NCBI RefSeq assembly: GCF_051622035.1
Contig: NC_135360.1
Span: forward strand, 28,413,206-28,477,205
Source: Arctopsyche grandis
Lineage: Eukaryota > Arthropoda > Insecta > Trichoptera > Hydropsychidae
DNA: 64,000 nt
Direction of reading: 5' to 3'
Shown: one piece after another, positions 12,184 to 24,289 of the stretch
Numbering within the stretch: the stretch's first letter is position 1
How the letters are laid out: each line of letters opens with the position of its first letter
Translations under genes and position numbers: made by a program
The notes under the pieces: generated by a model
Databases searched by the model: none
Seen by the model: the letters and a program-made list of their open reading frames with translations, nothing else
What the model was told of the DNA's origin: nothing

Positions 12184-13267
12184 GTCGAAGTTTGCTATAA
12201 GAATGAAGAAAAAAAATGAATTCAATGTAAAATGTGCCACTTTTTGGAAGACAATGCTTCTAATTTTGTTCAGATTGAAACCAAAAGAGAGTATGATTTG
12301 TCTCAAATTTTCACTAACAAAAGCAATCGATGGAAAAAAATCAAACAATGCCAATAGGGCTCAAGTTATTCAGAAAAAGAAATTTGACCTCATACTCAAC
12401 CAACATTCATATGTAGCCTGATTTACTTCTCCATTCCCGAAAGTAATATTTTATAATACATTCCGCCATATTTGCTTATTATAAATGGTACGTACTAATG
12501 GATACATACATTTTACAACACAAGATGAGTCATCACTAGCTATGACAAACTCGGGGAATCAAATTAAAGCAAAATATATAAATTTACAATGTCCATTCGC
12601 ATGTACATATACACACTCCAGTAACATCACTCACTAGTGATAACAATGTGATAAAAAAACTGATTTTTTTCCGTCTATTGCTCACCAAAATTCGATGTAG
12701 ACAATTTAGCTTCGTGGGCTGTTCAGTGACGACATTCAATTTGCAAACGTGTAAAGAATACGTTTGGAATACGATAATAAAGTAAAGAAAGGCAATCTTA
12801 CATTTCGGGTGAACAATAACAAAGGAAACTATCCGATATATGGAGACAGCTGACTATTGACAGCACACAAATAATACTTTCATCTTGGTCGTAACAATAC
12901 TTTTGTTGTACAGGCACCACAGTAAAACAGGTAGGTAAACTGTGTATTTAAAACATTTACAAGTGTTATTGGCTTTTTTTATTCACGTGTAAAGACTTTG
13001 GCTGGACTTCATAAATTTAGATAGTGGTATTTACTGAAATTTAAGAGTTTTAATAGCCTCTTCTTCGCTTATCTAGAATAGCACATTAAGATTAACTGAA
13101 AATAATATATTAATGTATCATCAGTTAATAATGAAGCTTGGATATTGGGCGATCAATGGGTGACCAAAACTTGTCTTTTAATTAGCAATCTGGATTCACA
13201 ATATGAGGGAACTACGCTCCATAGCTAATAAGATTTCGTAACTAATCGACTGATAGACCTCACTACG
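12184..13267. other. Upstream region of YPEL5, no repeat recognised
   Basis: AT-rich stretch 5' of YPEL5. No further gene; the open frame at 12182-12421 on the plus strand is antisense to the YPEL5 leader and lacks coding character. The TTAA MITE begins at 13268. Confidence 0.4.
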
Positions 13268-13805
13268 TTAAGAGGGCTGGACACCAGCGCCTTGTCCATA
13301 CAAACGTAATACACTTCTCCCTTCCTCAATTATGGCACTAGAGAAATTATTTTTTAATATGCTATGGATATCCACCATTGGGATGCATTTATCGTTTTAT
13401 TTTTTGATTAGTTAGTTTTTATAGGAGCTAGGAGCCGCCAAACATCTATAAAATCGCCTTTTTTTTACACCCACGAAAATAGTCCAGTGTGCTTATTTAA
13501 CGGTCGATTTAAAAAAAAATACGCCGATAGATGCACAGAAAATATTTTTCTCATACCGATGATGAAATTTTTTTAAAAATTGGTCCAGTTTTGGAGGAGA
13601 AAATAGGAGAATACGAAACCTCGATTTTGTCGATTTAAAATACGTTTTATCTGGTTGAAGCGCAACTGTCGCATTCACTCAATATATATATTGATATATA
13701 TATATATATATTGTCGCATTCACTCAATATATACATACACTCAATATATATATCGAAGAAAGGAACGGTAACAAAATTAAGGTTTCGGGTGTACAGCCCT
13801 CTTAA
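13268..13805. mobile_element. TTAA-flanked MITE, copy 2
   Basis: Second copy of the element at 4174-4700: TTAA at both ends (13268-13271, 13802-13805), the same GAGGGCTGGACA...TACAGCCCTC termini and nearly the same interior. It is slightly longer because the internal AT run (about 13681-13711) is expanded. The two copies differ by scattered substitutions only, so both inserted from close relatives. Confidence 0.8.
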
Positions 13806-14158
13806 AGGTATATAAACATTTTGAATAAAAGATCAGCGAATCGCTTCGTTGATTTATGCGAAGCTGGCTATTCGAGGTGTTAGTGATAGATTAAGATGCA
13901 AATAATAAACTAAGTATTTTACCATGATTACTCGTTGTATAATATATTTTACTTCGATCTGGAAAACTTTTTTTGCGACTTAATTATCGAGAATATGAAG
14001 GGGTTCTCATTTTATAATTTTAGGCCTGGTACTAAATGATGAATAATATTTTCTTGCGAGCTATTTTTTTTGTTAATATTTATGTATAATTATAGCACAC
14101 ATTTGAACTTTTAATATAAATATACGGGTATATTCCATTCAACTAATAATATTTTAGA

Positions 14159-14301
14159 CACAGTGGCGCCGTCCACACGCACGGTATCTACTACCGATAT
14201 TTCCATATCCAGTTCCCATATTGCAACCTGTGGTTGCTATTTAGGAACTGGATATGTAAAATCGGTAGTAGATATCGTGTGTGTGGACGGCGCCAGTGCA
14301 T
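14159..14301. mobile_element. Foldback MITE abutting the left MULE end
   Basis: A ~140-bp near-palindrome: CAGTGGCGCCGTCCACAC at the left pairs with GTGTGGACGGCGCCAGTG at the right, and the arms also share TACCGATATT, CCAGTTCC and GCAACC. A relative lies at 21812-21955 without the GGCGCC ends. Its outer ten bases resemble the outer bases of the MULE right end (CACTGGCGCC), so it may be a MULE-mobilised foldback or be fused to the MULE terminus. Confidence 0.65.
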
Positions 14302-14591
14302 ATACCCGTAACCTCCGCAGAGTTGTCATGCGCTGTCATGCATATACACCTCTCACTCGTGCTGATAGTGAGAGAGTGAGAGGCGCATATGCGTTTCCGC
14401 TATTCGCCACAGATGTTCTAGTGGCGCTGTCGGCTACTTTTGCCGCTAGGTTGCCGCCTGCCTTGTCATCTGTCATCTGTCACTGTCACATTGTAGAGAA
14501 AGTCGGAGATATGGAACGTTGGTTGTTGTATTTTTGTGTTGCATATTCGTCCCTTTGTCAACCAACCTCAACGTGCAAATAAAGCCATCCA

Positions 14592-15780
14592 TTTATATGC
14601 GGTGGTGTAGACTGTAGTGTGTGGTGGTTATTTTATAGCATTCAACCGTTTGACGTTTGTTTTGGTGCGAGAACTCCCTATGTTTATTTTGCGATTTAGC
14701 TATTAACATGAACTGTCGGCTTCAATCAATACTCTCAAGATGTTCACATGTATGCTCGTTCTATTCCACAGTATGTTTATAGATAAACTTTGGCTGCTAA
14801 TTGAAGTTTAAAAGCATGAGCGCTTTTACCAAGTTAATTGCTAAATAAATATGCAGCATGTGTATTTTTTAAGAGGGAATGACATTAGCCTGCGGATTTT
14901 TGGATAAATATTATCCAACGTAATGCTGTCATTGTTTTAGCTATGAGGATAAACTTTGCACAGTAGTGGCCATCAAATTACATTGAAACAAGATTGTTTG
15001 ACGGCGATTTAAAATATTGTTAGTATGCTACAAGCCGTGTATTATGTAGCATACTAACAATATTTTAACCGTGGAAACCATAGTCGTAGGGCTCTTTTCT
15101 TAAACATTGTTTTTAAATTATAGTTTATACCTTTTTGTCCTAATTTTGGATTAGAGTAAAGTTAAAATCAAATTTAATTGTATGTGAGTTTCAATATATT
15201 TGAAACTTAACTTCATTTACATATATTCAGAAATTTCAATCTTCATTGACAATTATTTTTGATACTTCCCATTTCTCACCATTTCTCAGCTACCTTGGGT
15301 TTTCGGTTTTAAATTAAAATAAAAGCCAATTTATACCAATGAAATGGCATTTATTCATACAAAAAAAAAATTACATTTGTAATATTTAAAACATTCATAA
15401 CAAAAAAATATATACATTTTGGACATTCAAAGTTATTTACTAAATTTATATATGTATACTAAAAATTATAAAAATATTTAATTTACAAAAATTCAAATAT
15501 TACAATTCACATGACTTATAAGTGTCAAAAAAAAAAAAATTAAGCTTCTTTTCGTCAGTAGTGCTAAAACATTATAATTCTCAGTTGGGATAAAATTTAA
15601 TATAATACAATATTAGCAGTACTGTTCAGTGAGGACCACGAGAAGGTAGAAGCTTAAAACCTCACCAGGAAATGGTTAAGAATGGAATAGGAAAATTAGA
15701 ATGGGAGAACATTAGTAAGAATGAAGCTAAAAAGAGGTATGTAAAAATCATTATTATCCATTAAGAAAATAGATTAAGAA
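14592..15780. other. Non-coding left part of the MULE
   Basis: AT-rich, no gene. It contains an inverted pair near 15014-15068 (AAAATATTGTTAGTATGCTAC and its reverse complement, separated by about 10 bp) and A-runs at 15361 and 15527. No recognised function. Confidence 0.4.
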
Positions 15781-17488
<1,708 letters not shown>

Positions 17489-18474
17489 ACTCAAAATTTC
17501 AAATCCCATAGATTAAAACCATGATTTTTTTTATAAAATTAAAATTATAAATATGAAATAGTAACTAATTCGCAATATATTTCGCAAATAATACGCAAAA
17601 AATTGGATATCGTTAATGTTAATATAGTGACTGTATAATGATTGAAAAATTATAGTAAATCAACAATATGTATATTCATTATGAAAAATGCAAAAAAACA
17701 TTTTAAATTAGTTTATCGAAAGAGAATTAGTATTAAAAATTATTAAGTGCATAAAGGATTAACTATAGCAAAATAATAGCTTTCAAAAAGCGTGGACAAG
17801 GATAAAGGACAAAGTATTGTTATAATTACATCAAAATTGTCTCGCCGACCTGGTTGGCGACCGTTGCTCCAAGAGTCTAAGCTACCGATATGCGCCTTCC
17901 ACGTTAGGCAGTCAATATAGAGGTGGCTTATTGATAGTAAACATTTCATTATAAAAGGGCGTGCATATTATACATATATACAATATATCAAAAGAAAAAT
18001 AATCAATACTGCAAAGTTAAATTCTATTGTGGTTACAAAAAAAATACACTATAGAAGATTACGTTTGAAAATATTGGAAACGGAAGGAGAGTTGGTATTT
18101 AGTACATTGTGACCAATAAAGCGTTCTAATCAAACCAATTAAGCTAAAATTAGTATTCGAATTTCTAAAGATGATAGAGACCTTAAAGACATGTCGCAGA
18201 TGAAATAAACGGTAGTAAAATTTTAAATTTATTGAATTCCGTTCACGGTAGGATGAGTAAAAATATACTTCGAGTTGTGAATATTATTTAAGATATGCAA
18301 AAGTTTAAAATTTTCGAAAAGTATCAATTTTTGAAAAAAAGTTAGATAAAAAAGGTGATCTGTTTAAACGTCTACATATATATACGAGATAGATATTAGA
18401 TTGCTTAATCAATAAGGCTAACAAGAAAAAATGCATAAAACACATAGATTATGATTAATGAGTAATAATTAATG
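17489..18474. other. Downstream flank of the MULE transposase gene
   Basis: AT-rich, about 1 kb between the triplicated array and the transposase stop. No gene or repeat recognised; it probably includes the transposase 3' UTR on the minus strand. Confidence 0.4.
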
Positions 18475-20964
18475 TCACACAGCGTTAGGTCTATTTAATG
18501 ATATGTTTTCAGCCAAATTATGTCGTCTTTTCTTCTTCTTTTGAACACCCACCAATGCGGGGCGTCCAGAACTTAATCTTTTGTTACCTCTAGTAACGCC
18601 AGATCGCCTCCTGGCAACTGCTGTTGGTTGAACGTTTATTGGGGCTCTGTAGTGCTTTTTAATTAGTTTTCTTTCTGAAAAGCGATCTGCTATTGCTATG
18701 TAATCTGATGGATTTTTGCATTTTTCAATTGCAGAAAAAATCTTTTTACGATGATATATTGATAAGTTTTTATTTAGTTTATCAAAAGTTTCACGTTCCC
18801 AATTCAAAATTTCCTGATCATCTTGTACAGGGGCAATAATATTGTGAATGCATTCTGAAGTGGAAGAAAGCTGTTCAATAAGAACACTTGAAATTAAAGG
18901 CTGTTGAATGTCAGTCGAAGATGAAGGCGAAGGCTGTTGAATGTCAGTCGAAGATGAAGATGAAAACTGTTCTAAAGTAGGATGTTTTTCTAATGGTTTA
19001 TAAAATTCTTTAGTGTTAGCCTTGTCGCCTAACGCTAATACTGCAATACTGTATCTATTTTCTAGAGTCTTTTCTTTCACATTGTGAAACAAAGCAATGA
19101 CTCCAGCTTGGTGTTTGCACATATTTCCTAGATATCCAGTATTGCAAGTACAACATTCTAATCTAATATCTACTTCGTATACTAAATTTGGAATTTTTTG
19201 ACTGGGGACAATGTAAACGAAACCATTGTCACTCTCAACTATGTTGTCTTTTGTGAGATATGTAATTTTTTTAGTGAAAGGATTTAAAATATGCTTCTTA
19301 GCTGCATTTCTACCGTGTGCGAAATCCATTAACCGGTCCTTATAATATCGGTTCATTTCAACGCAAACATAGCCTATAATGTCTACTGCATTGAAAGCTT
19401 TACATCTATTCAATACAATGTCCTTAAAAATCCGAACAGTTATCTCGGCGTAATTGTTTGTTTGGTTGCCACGTGTAAATTGATTTCGATATGCGAAGCA
19501 CCAACTCTCTCTACGTTCCCAATACTTTTCAACATATTTAATCCACTGTAAATATTTTTGGCATATTCTAGAATTATTTAACTCAATTAAAGCTATATCG
19601 GCTTCAGGTTCGCTACTTGAAATAAGTATATTTTTAAAAAATTTATGTAATATTTTCCTGTCCTCTATTAAAATGCCATGTTTAGCATCCCAGAGCCACC
19701 TCCAAACCGCTTGCGAAATATGAAAAGCACATAACACTAGTTTTGAGTCCTTAAAAATACCACTAAGAGCTGAGCGTTCGGCATTAGAATCATCGGTCAT
19801 AATATACCGAGGATTTATGTCCCCCAAGAAATCTTTTAATAGAGTAAATGCCGATGAATACTCGGCAGTTGTTTGCCCTTTGGTAATAATGACAGCTAAC
19901 GGCACAGCACCTACCACACTTTCTGTTAAGACAAATGTGATAGTGTTTTGCTGCAGATCGCATGATGAAGTCGAGTCGATGAAAATTATGTCCTTTGTTG
20001 ATTGTAAATTTGAAGCTCTTTCCATCAATGGAGTCATAATGCAAACGGTGAATGGATCTTCAATGAATTTAATCTTTGCAGCCCCTACTTTCTCCATCGC
20101 TTCAATAGTGTCATATATTTTCTGTACAAAAAAAATCAAAATTTATTATGTACACAACCTTGTGTCATGTTCATTGCAATAAATTGTATTACCTTGATCA
20201 TTCCAGGAGCAGTTGTATCACCTAAATGATTTTTCTTCCATTTTTCATGCCAATGGGCGACTGTCCTACTTTTGGGGTTGAATGTACCATTCACCATTAA
20301 TTTATCATCATCCCCAAATTCTTCTTTAAGAAATGCAGCATGCTCTCGAATTGCTTCTGCCACACTCATTTTGCTGTGAAAATAGCATTGAAATCTATCA
20401 AATGTGGCAGAAGACGGAGCTAACGAAGTGAGAGCTTCGGCACTCTCCGTATCATGGGAATGTTGTAAATTAATGGTTATTATGGCAGGAAAATTATCCT
20501 AAAATAAACAAAAAAGTAAAAGAAATATAAATAAATTTTTTTGAAATAAAAGTATAAAATACTATGTATTTTTTACCTTCACGTGTTGGTAAAGATATCT
20601 AGTACGTGTATTCATATATTTCACTATAATGTTAATAGACGCTAAACAGTCAAAATTTATTTTTTTCAACTTTTTATTTTTACGGCTGAATTGGCATTTA
20701 TAATATTTTCTGTAAAAAAAAGGCATAAGTAACGCTTAAATTTGTATAGATATAGGTAATAGGAACTTGCCTGCAAACGTATTTTCCGCCATCGCCTCTC
20801 GACTGGGATACAATCCACCTCGAATTCGTAAGTTGGGCATACAAAGAAACCCAGTCGGCACAACCGTCAATGTCGTGGATTTCAGCAAAGATCTTCATCG
20901 ACAACCTATCGTCCGAAATCGAATCCACCTTATACTTATATTTCTCAGGAAATTTGAGGTCCAT
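18475..20964 (-). CDS. MULE transposase with SWIM zinc finger, ~759 aa in four exons
   Basis: Exons on the minus strand: 20964-20771, 20709-20577, 20498-20193 and 20121-18475, together 2280 bp with no internal stop; an upstream in-frame ATG at 20991 would add nine residues. The first intron has a GC donor (CAG|GCAAGT), the rest are GT-AG. The N-terminus carries a DNA-binding-like region with a C/H pattern (FDCLASINI, YLYQH). The centre holds the MULE DDE catalytic fold: FIDSTSS (D260), IMTDDSNAE (D321/D322) and NNYAE (E437). A SWIM finger follows: C535-x-C537-x8-C546-K-H548. The C-terminal tail is Ser-rich, has a short repeat (SSSSTDIQQP twice) and ends basic (KKKKRRH). It probably cuts and pastes the surrounding element. 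The similar Phantom-like insect MULE proteins share this layout. Intact frame suggests recent activity; domestication is an alternative, but the flanking inverted repeats argue for a live element. Confidence 0.85.
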
Positions 20965-21249
20965 GTTGAGGTGTATGAAAATGAACACCACGCACTATGT
21001 AGAGTAACGACAGCAAAAGAATCTCTCTCCTAATGGTGACCCAATCGTTGTGAGGTGAAATGGCCGATTTTTCACTTTGACCGTTGAGCATATCAAATGA
21101 CCGACAGCGCGCCACTAGAACGCCTGTTGGCGAATAGCAGAAACACATAACGCATCTCACTCTCTCACTATGAGCACGAGTGAGAGGTGTATATGCATGA
21201 CAGCGCATGACAACTCTGCGGAGGTTACGGGTATATGCGGCGCCAGTGT

Positions 21250-21494
21250 ATCACAACAAGATTTTTGACCCAGTACCAACTTCAAATACTAAAAAAGATA
21301 TTATGAAGCAAGAGTTGACAAAAAAAAAATACTTAAAGCCATAAAGCTTATTAAAAGCAGAAGTGTACAAATAAGTATTGGAGAATAAATGCAAATACAA
21401 AAAGTTTAGATAGTTTAATTGAGAAAATATGAACAATAATAAAGGGATATGTGGCTTCGAAAAACGTTGACATGATCATCGATAGTGCTATTAT
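21250..21494. other. Short unannotated spacer
   Basis: AT-rich spacer between the MULE end and the next repeat. Nothing recognised. Confidence 0.4.
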
Positions 21495-22005
21495 ATGAAT
21501 AGCTGAACCCGGCATGCGTTGCAATGCCACAGTAACGCTTACAATTCCCGTTCCCGTTCCTGTTCTTATTTCCGTTCCCGTTTCCGTAGTAGTGTGAAGT
21601 AGGCGTGGCGCGATTATTGTCACACTCGCGGTGAGATGCGTTGAAGACGGGAGGATAGCTTTACTTTCGCGTCAGTAAAATCGCAATTACGAATATTATT
21701 ATTAAGAGGTTTTTTTCCGTTTTTTTTCACAGTAATCTTCCCGGCATGCATACAACAAATCCTGAAAGTTCCATCGTAATCGATTCAGTGGCTTAGGAGC
21801 TCATTGGCTACGTCCACACTACCGATATCTACACCCGATATTTACGAATTTTTCCATAACCAGTTCCTAAATAGCAACCACGGGTAATATGGGAACTTAA
21901 TATGGAAAATTCGAAAATATTGGGTGTAGATATCGGTAGTGTGGACTTAGTCATTCGAGACACAGTCAGACATTAATTTTTATATATGTTTTTAGATAGA
22001 TATAG
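21495..22005 (+). mobile_element. Non-LTR-type 3' tail repeat, copy 2, interrupted by a foldback MITE
   Basis: Same family as 2578-2930: AGCTGAACCCGGCATGCGTT, TTTCGCGTCAGTAAAATCG, CTGAAAGTTCCATCGTAATC and a tail of CATTCGAGACACAGTCAGAC. Between GGAGCTCATT and CATTCGAGAC lies the foldback at 21812-21955, so the foldback inserted after this copy. Confidence 0.6.
21812..21955. mobile_element. Foldback MITE nested in the non-LTR tail repeat
   Basis: CGTCCACACTACCGATATCT at the left pairs with GATATCGGTAGTGTGGAC at the right; the arms also share TTTTCCATA-like and GTTCC(T/C) segments. It is the same family as 14159-14301 (shared CCAGTTCC, TAAATAGCAACC and TACCGATAT blocks) but lacks the terminal GGCGCC. 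A CATT occurs on both sides and may be the target duplication. Confidence 0.65.
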
Positions 22006-22024
22006 ATAACAAATCATTAAAATA

Positions 22025-22502
22025 TGTAACGCGACGTTTTCCCATCGTCCCATAGGGCAACACTCGCCCTTTATTTCGAGTGGCCACCCAGGGAAAAGCT
22101 ATATAGGCGCACGCGCATGTAGCGCGCGCCCTCTCACACGCGACCTCCCGTCGAAGAAATATCTCTCCTGTGCACGTCTCCAGGGGGAGACGGGGCCCAG
22201 AGATCCATCACCATCCGTGCTGAAGAACCGCCGCGAGGTCGAGTGTAGCATCACTCCCTCCCCTGAGTTCCAGCACAACTTCCCCTGCATTCCTCACGCT
22301 GTTTCCGGAGAAACCTCAGCCGTGAGACGACGAGGAAGCTGTTATCAACGCAGACGACTTGCAGTCAGGAACCTCCCCGACTATATACTTATATATATAA
22401 CTATCCCAAGGTTAGTCCACGTTTCTACATAACTCGACTCTTGGAAGAATAACGACGTATAACGCCCTCTGCATAAAGACGCGCGTAAATCCGTTCATTA
22501 CA
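22025..22502 (-). mobile_element. Solo LTR, family 1, copy b (LTR retrotransposon fossil)
   Basis: On the minus strand it runs from TGTAATGAACGG at 22502 to CGTCGCGTTACA at 22025. The 3' ~330 bp closely match the LTR at 6166-6709, including the TATA-like CCTATATAGC, the GGAGACGTGCACAGGAGAGA block and AATAAAGGGCGAGTG. The 5' part diverges, as the U3 of LTRs often does. Flanking tetramers AATA and AGTA differ by one base. No internal region adjoins. It lies about 340 bp upstream of the GC-rich Sar1 promoter region, pointing away from the gene. Confidence 0.8.
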
Positions 22503-22839
22503 AGTACCTTTTGTATACCGTATTTATAAAATTCAATAAATCTAAAATTAAAAAAGGATCTTTTGTTTCATTTTCGAGAAAAACTTACGATTATATTTTG
22601 CGATCAACCGGTAGTTTTCAACAACATTTCATTGGTCGCTCTTTCGTTGAAATAAAACTACTCCAAAATTTCATATAAAGTGACTTTATAATTTTCTAGC
22701 TGATCTCGCATCGGAACGTCTATTTATATATTTGAGCTCCCTATTTTTACAATAGTCCCGTTTTTCTGGAAACAACGACGAAATAATGATCGCATCAGAA
22801 TTGGACAGAGTAATCGTGCGTGGGAATACGAGCGATTCT

Positions 22840-23533
22840 ATTCGGACTCGGGGGGAGTAATAACGAAAGTGAAACGAGAGCGGAGAGCGTCGTGTTGTCG
22901 ATTTGCATTCGAGTGATGTGGAAGTAGAGGAGTTGCAGAGCGTGCGGTAAAAGGCGAGCGTCGACGGGTGCAGCCGTAGCGGCAGCTCCAGTCTACAGTA
23001 CATTTGCAACGTGCGTGGCCGCCGCTGACGTCACCGGGAGACCACCTCGCCCCTCGCCCCTCGCCCCTCAACTCTTCGCTCTCTGACCCTCGGACACACT
23101 TCAGGTACCCACACCACACACCCACCAACAAACTCCCCACAACACCTACACCCCACTCCTGTTCACTTTCCCCAGAGTCGAGTCGCGCACCCCGCCCTGT
23201 CTGCCCCACTGTGACAGAGCGTCGGCCCCACCCCTCGCCTCTCCACCCCCCGCACTCGATTTTGCACTCGCACTCTGACGACGACTATGAGATTCGTAGG
23301 CGACACGGAAGCGAATACGATCACGAATACGACCTCGTCAGCGTCGTGTCACGTCATTCCCCCTCCCCTCCCCTCCTCCCCGCTCGAATCTTCCCCCCTC
23401 CCCCCCAACCTTCGAATGTCACATCGCGCCGTTTTGTATGTTCGTCAATTACATACATTTGCATGAAATTCCGTTTCGCAATTGCATACCAATTTGCAAA
23501 ACATACGCCTCGTAAAATCATCATTTGCATCTA
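22840..23533 (+). promoter_or_regulatory. GC-rich promoter / first non-coding exon region of Sar1
   Basis: GC-rich, CpG-containing island in an AT-rich setting, with CCCTCGCCCCTCGCCCCTC-type repeats and a palindromic CRE-type TGACGTCA at 23026-23033. A consensus splice donor (CTA|GTAAGT) lies after 23533 and a consensus acceptor (TATTTCAG) ends at 24278, just upstream of the Sar1 ATG. I infer a 5' UTR exon here with an intron of about 745 bp. A 176-codon Pro/Ser-rich open frame spans it but reflects base composition. Confidence 0.6.
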
Positions 23534-24289
23534 GTAAGTACGTGCGCGTCTCGTTCGAAGAATCAGCTGTGTGACATTTATGGCGCGAAATGTGACATAA
23601 ATCGTGCATTCTTTTGTTTTTTTTTTTTACATTATTTAAAATTTTGTTTTTTAATTATTTTTAATATGCTCGTTCGTTTCTTTGTTAGAATCGAAACGCA
23701 ATGCAAAATGATAACATGTTCTATTGTGCATATGCGATTTATTTCTAATTTGATACGCAATTATATTCCAATTCGATTCCAACTGTACTCAGCTCAATTT
23801 TAAAATACTGTATTACATATATTATTGCCGTTGTTAAACTAAATTTCAACTTTATATTGCCTAATATGTAAAGAGTGATGAAGTTGTGGATGTTAAAAGT
23901 ACCCATAATATGGATCCATTATTTCAACATATCTTTAATAAGATACGTACATATATTAAGGATTAAGTTTTAAAAAATAAACAATTTTGCACACTTTCTA
24001 GTGCTGAATATTATGATTAATTCAAAACATGACACACATTTATCAAAAATTGTGTGAAAGTGTTAGATAAAGGAATTCCTTCGAGGCGAATTCATTGTCC
24101 GTACACTTCTATATATAAATCGTAAACTATCTTGAACTTTGTATCGATCGAAGTTCATTGTTATATGCATTATAATATTGGGATATGATTCTTACTCTGA
24201 CATTTATAATATAACACGATTTCATTCGGTTTTTTTATAATAAAAAATTGCTCAATTTATGTGTCATTTGTATTTCAGATTCAGACAAA

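Noticed and set aside
12182-12421. 79-codon plus-strand frame at the YPEL5 leader
   Set aside because: Antisense to the YPEL5 first exon and upstream region, Lys-rich from A-runs; no independent evidence.
19790-20182. Open frames of 84 and 121 codons overlapping the MULE transposase
   Set aside because: They are other-frame shadows of the transposase exon, which has the DDE and SWIM motifs.
23004-23534. 176-codon Pro/Ser-rich open frame upstream of Sar1
   Set aside because: It lies in a C-rich, CpG-bearing promoter-like region, overlaps open frames on the other strand, and leads into a consensus donor; better read as 5' UTR/promoter.
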